DNA from: Didymella arachidicola
Lineage: Eukaryota; Ascomycota; Dothideomycetes; Pleosporales; Didymellaceae
Length of the DNA stretch: 64,000 nt
Direction of reading: 5' to 3'
Assembly (NCBI GenBank): GCA_016630955.3
Contig: CM049997.1
Location: 62,001-126,000, forward strand
This document shows positions 62,657 through 64,000 of the stretch, piece by piece. The notes beneath the pieces were generated by a model. The model was given only the letters and a program-made list of their open reading frames with translations, was not told where the DNA came from and ran no database searches. Every line of letters begins with the position of its first letter. Positions within the stretch are counted from its first letter, which is position 1. A program made the position numbers and the translations under genes.

Positions 62657-63496
62657 GGGCATATTGGTGGACGAGACTTTTGTGCTGTCCGATAAGTTTG
62701 ATATCCGCGATAGATTTCACTTCTCACCTAGACTAATATGATGATTATTGTGCCACAGCCTGATCTTCAATCCTTCGCAAGCCATATCTCTGGGGGTCGA
62801 ATGGCCGTTGTCCGTGACGTTATAACCGCGTTCAAAGCACGAAATCTGCTGATCGAAAAGCTTTTCTAGTGAATCTTGATGCGTGTGACTCTGCAGCTCT
62901 TTTACCCCTGTGCTCTACCCTTGCATCGCGAATTAGTCCTGTGGAAAGCCCCTCACATCGAGATATTGAAAGGTAGCGCTGTGCCAGGATTTCAACTTGC
63001 TGATAATCACTACCTTCTATTCTGAAGTGCTGTACCACTTAGAGGAATTTTCAATATTGTGTCATACGCGATCTTGCCCCACCTCAGGTCCATGCATAGT
63101 ACTTGTGGAAGAGCGTTGCGAGATTTGAATTGCGACGTGCACATGAGAGACACACGATGAAGGCGCCCAGCGTGGTTGACTGGACGATGTCATGTTTTCA
63201 ATGTATCTCTTCGAGAAGAGGTATTTGACGGAGCACCGGGTGTATTGAGAAACGAAGGGTGACATTGCAGCAGGCAAGTCAGCCTTGTGGAGGTCTAGGT
63301 CCACGTGCTTTGAGCCTCAAGATCTGGCCAGAGTTCTCTCGATGCGGCTGAGGCAGGGAGGTCCCGGCGCCGCACCTGTTGGTGGGCACAGCTTCAAGTG
63401 GATAAGTGATAAACCTTAAGATTTAGAAAATTCGGACTCCGCCTACCCTTTCCCAAGCCCGTAATCGAGTTCGGTAGTACGACTCCAGATGCTTGT
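62657..63496. other. 0.8 kb without a recognised gene
   Basis: The convergent intergenic region between the NmrA-like and glutathione S-transferase genes. Short frames only. Confidence 0.5.
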
Positions 63497-64000
63497 TCAG
63501 ATAACCTCCTCAGTTATGTCGAACAAGACTGGCTTCGTGTCTTGGAATTCCTTGAGCGAGTGCAAGTTGTCGAAATATTTGCTCAGCGCTGGGTGCTGCT
63601 TCCTCCACTCGGGTCGGAGGCCTGTGAGTTCAATGCCACCAACTGCGCACACAATACCAATGTCCGCTATGGTAATTTCACTGCCCAGAACGTATGGCTT
63701 GCCTTCTGCCTTCTCGACAAACTCGTTGAATGCGCGCATGGCACCGTCCACCTTTCGCAAATGCCGATCTATCCACTTCTGGCTTTGCATCTCCTTCTTG
63801 CGTCGTACTTCCCAGCCATAGACCACGACAGCGTCCTGGCTTCCAACACAGAGTGCGACAATCTGCTTGGCGAGAAGGTTCCCATCGAGATCGCCAGGTA
63901 AGAGCAGAGGACCCCTGTCGGCGTACTTCTCGACGATGTACGTCTGAATGTATGCGCTGTTGTAGATGGCACGCCCATCAGGAAATAATAAGATTGGAAG
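63497..64000 (-). CDS. Glutathione S-transferase, 3' part (cut by window end)
   Basis: 167 residues are open from the window edge to the stop. The first 30 (FPDGRAIYNSAYIQTYIVEK) are the end of the N-terminal thioredoxin-like domain, where the glutathione gamma-glutamyl group binds (the SA/DS position). The rest is the all-helical C-terminal domain, including the folding motif region ITIADIGIVCAV. The product conjugates glutathione to electrophiles or reduces peroxides in the cytosol. The N-terminus is outside the window. No introns in the visible part. Confidence 0.9.
   Translation of the reverse strand, partial: LPILLFPDGRAIYNSAYIQTYIVEKYADRGPLLLPGDLDGNLLAKQIVALCVGSQDAVVVYGWEVRRKKEMQSQKWIDRHLRKVDGAMRAFNEFVEKAEGKPYVLGSEITIADIGIVCAVGGIELTGLRPEWRKQHPALSKYFDNLHSLKEFQDTKPVLFDITEEVI

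Noticed and set aside
1..64000. CRISPR arrays, rRNA genes and bacterial operons
   Set aside because: The window is fungal nuclear DNA. No regularly spaced repeats of CRISPR type and no rRNA sequence were seen.

Overview
The window is from a filamentous ascomycete (Pezizomycotina, most likely Dothideomycetes). The evidence is short 44-66 bp introns with GT donors and CTGAC/CTAAC-type branch sites, repeat-induced point mutation (RIP)-like decay of transposons (dense TAG/TAA stops, AT-rich), Ty3/gypsy chromoviruses, Fot1/pogo transposons, and typical fungal families (proteinase-K-like subtilisin, NACHT-ankyrin STAND proteins, DUF6594, TPR-CHAT, NmrA, P450). Species cannot be named from the sequence.

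Bases 1-21230 are transposon territory. Three related Ty3/gypsy chromovirus copies are present: A (only its 3' end, 1-1389), B (complete, 3723-10940, with two identical 517-bp LTRs) and C (complete, minus strand, 11300-18592). They are separated by RIP-degraded Fot1/pogo transposase copies. Gag and pol of B and C are almost the same and are joined by a -1 frameshift site (T TTT TTA). Each of the three copies also carries, antisense to pol and next to the 3' LTR, a small gene for a Zn2Cys6 zinc-cluster plus coiled-coil protein. The three proteins are very different, and each sits beside a different U3 region that holds its own array of short repeated motifs. This regulator-plus-U3 cassette is the most interesting structure in the window.

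Bases 21230-32600 are a gene-poor host region. It holds a relic of a DUF3494 ice-binding protein cut off by a pogo fragment, a secreted PAN-domain/Thr-rich protein, a secreted subtilisin (S8) protease, and a three-exon peroxisomal acyl-CoA synthetase ending in SKL.

Bases 34000-51000 hold an incompatibility/immunity-like neighbourhood: a decayed NACHT-ankyrin gene, an intact seven-exon CorA-like membrane protein, an intact 2094-residue PNP-NACHT-ankyrin-ZZ receptor, a DUF6594 membrane protein with one apparent frameshift, and a decayed, truncated TPR-CHAT gene.

Bases 53120-55251 are a complete but inactivated pogo element with 40-bp perfect terminal repeats. It is followed by a four-exon cytochrome P450, an NmrA-like oxidoreductase and the 3' part of a glutathione S-transferase. 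Three miniature inverted-repeat elements of two related families lie at 40.0, 52.4 and 60.1-60.5 kb. Exon-intron models were built by eye from splice signals and family alignment from memory. No database search was run.
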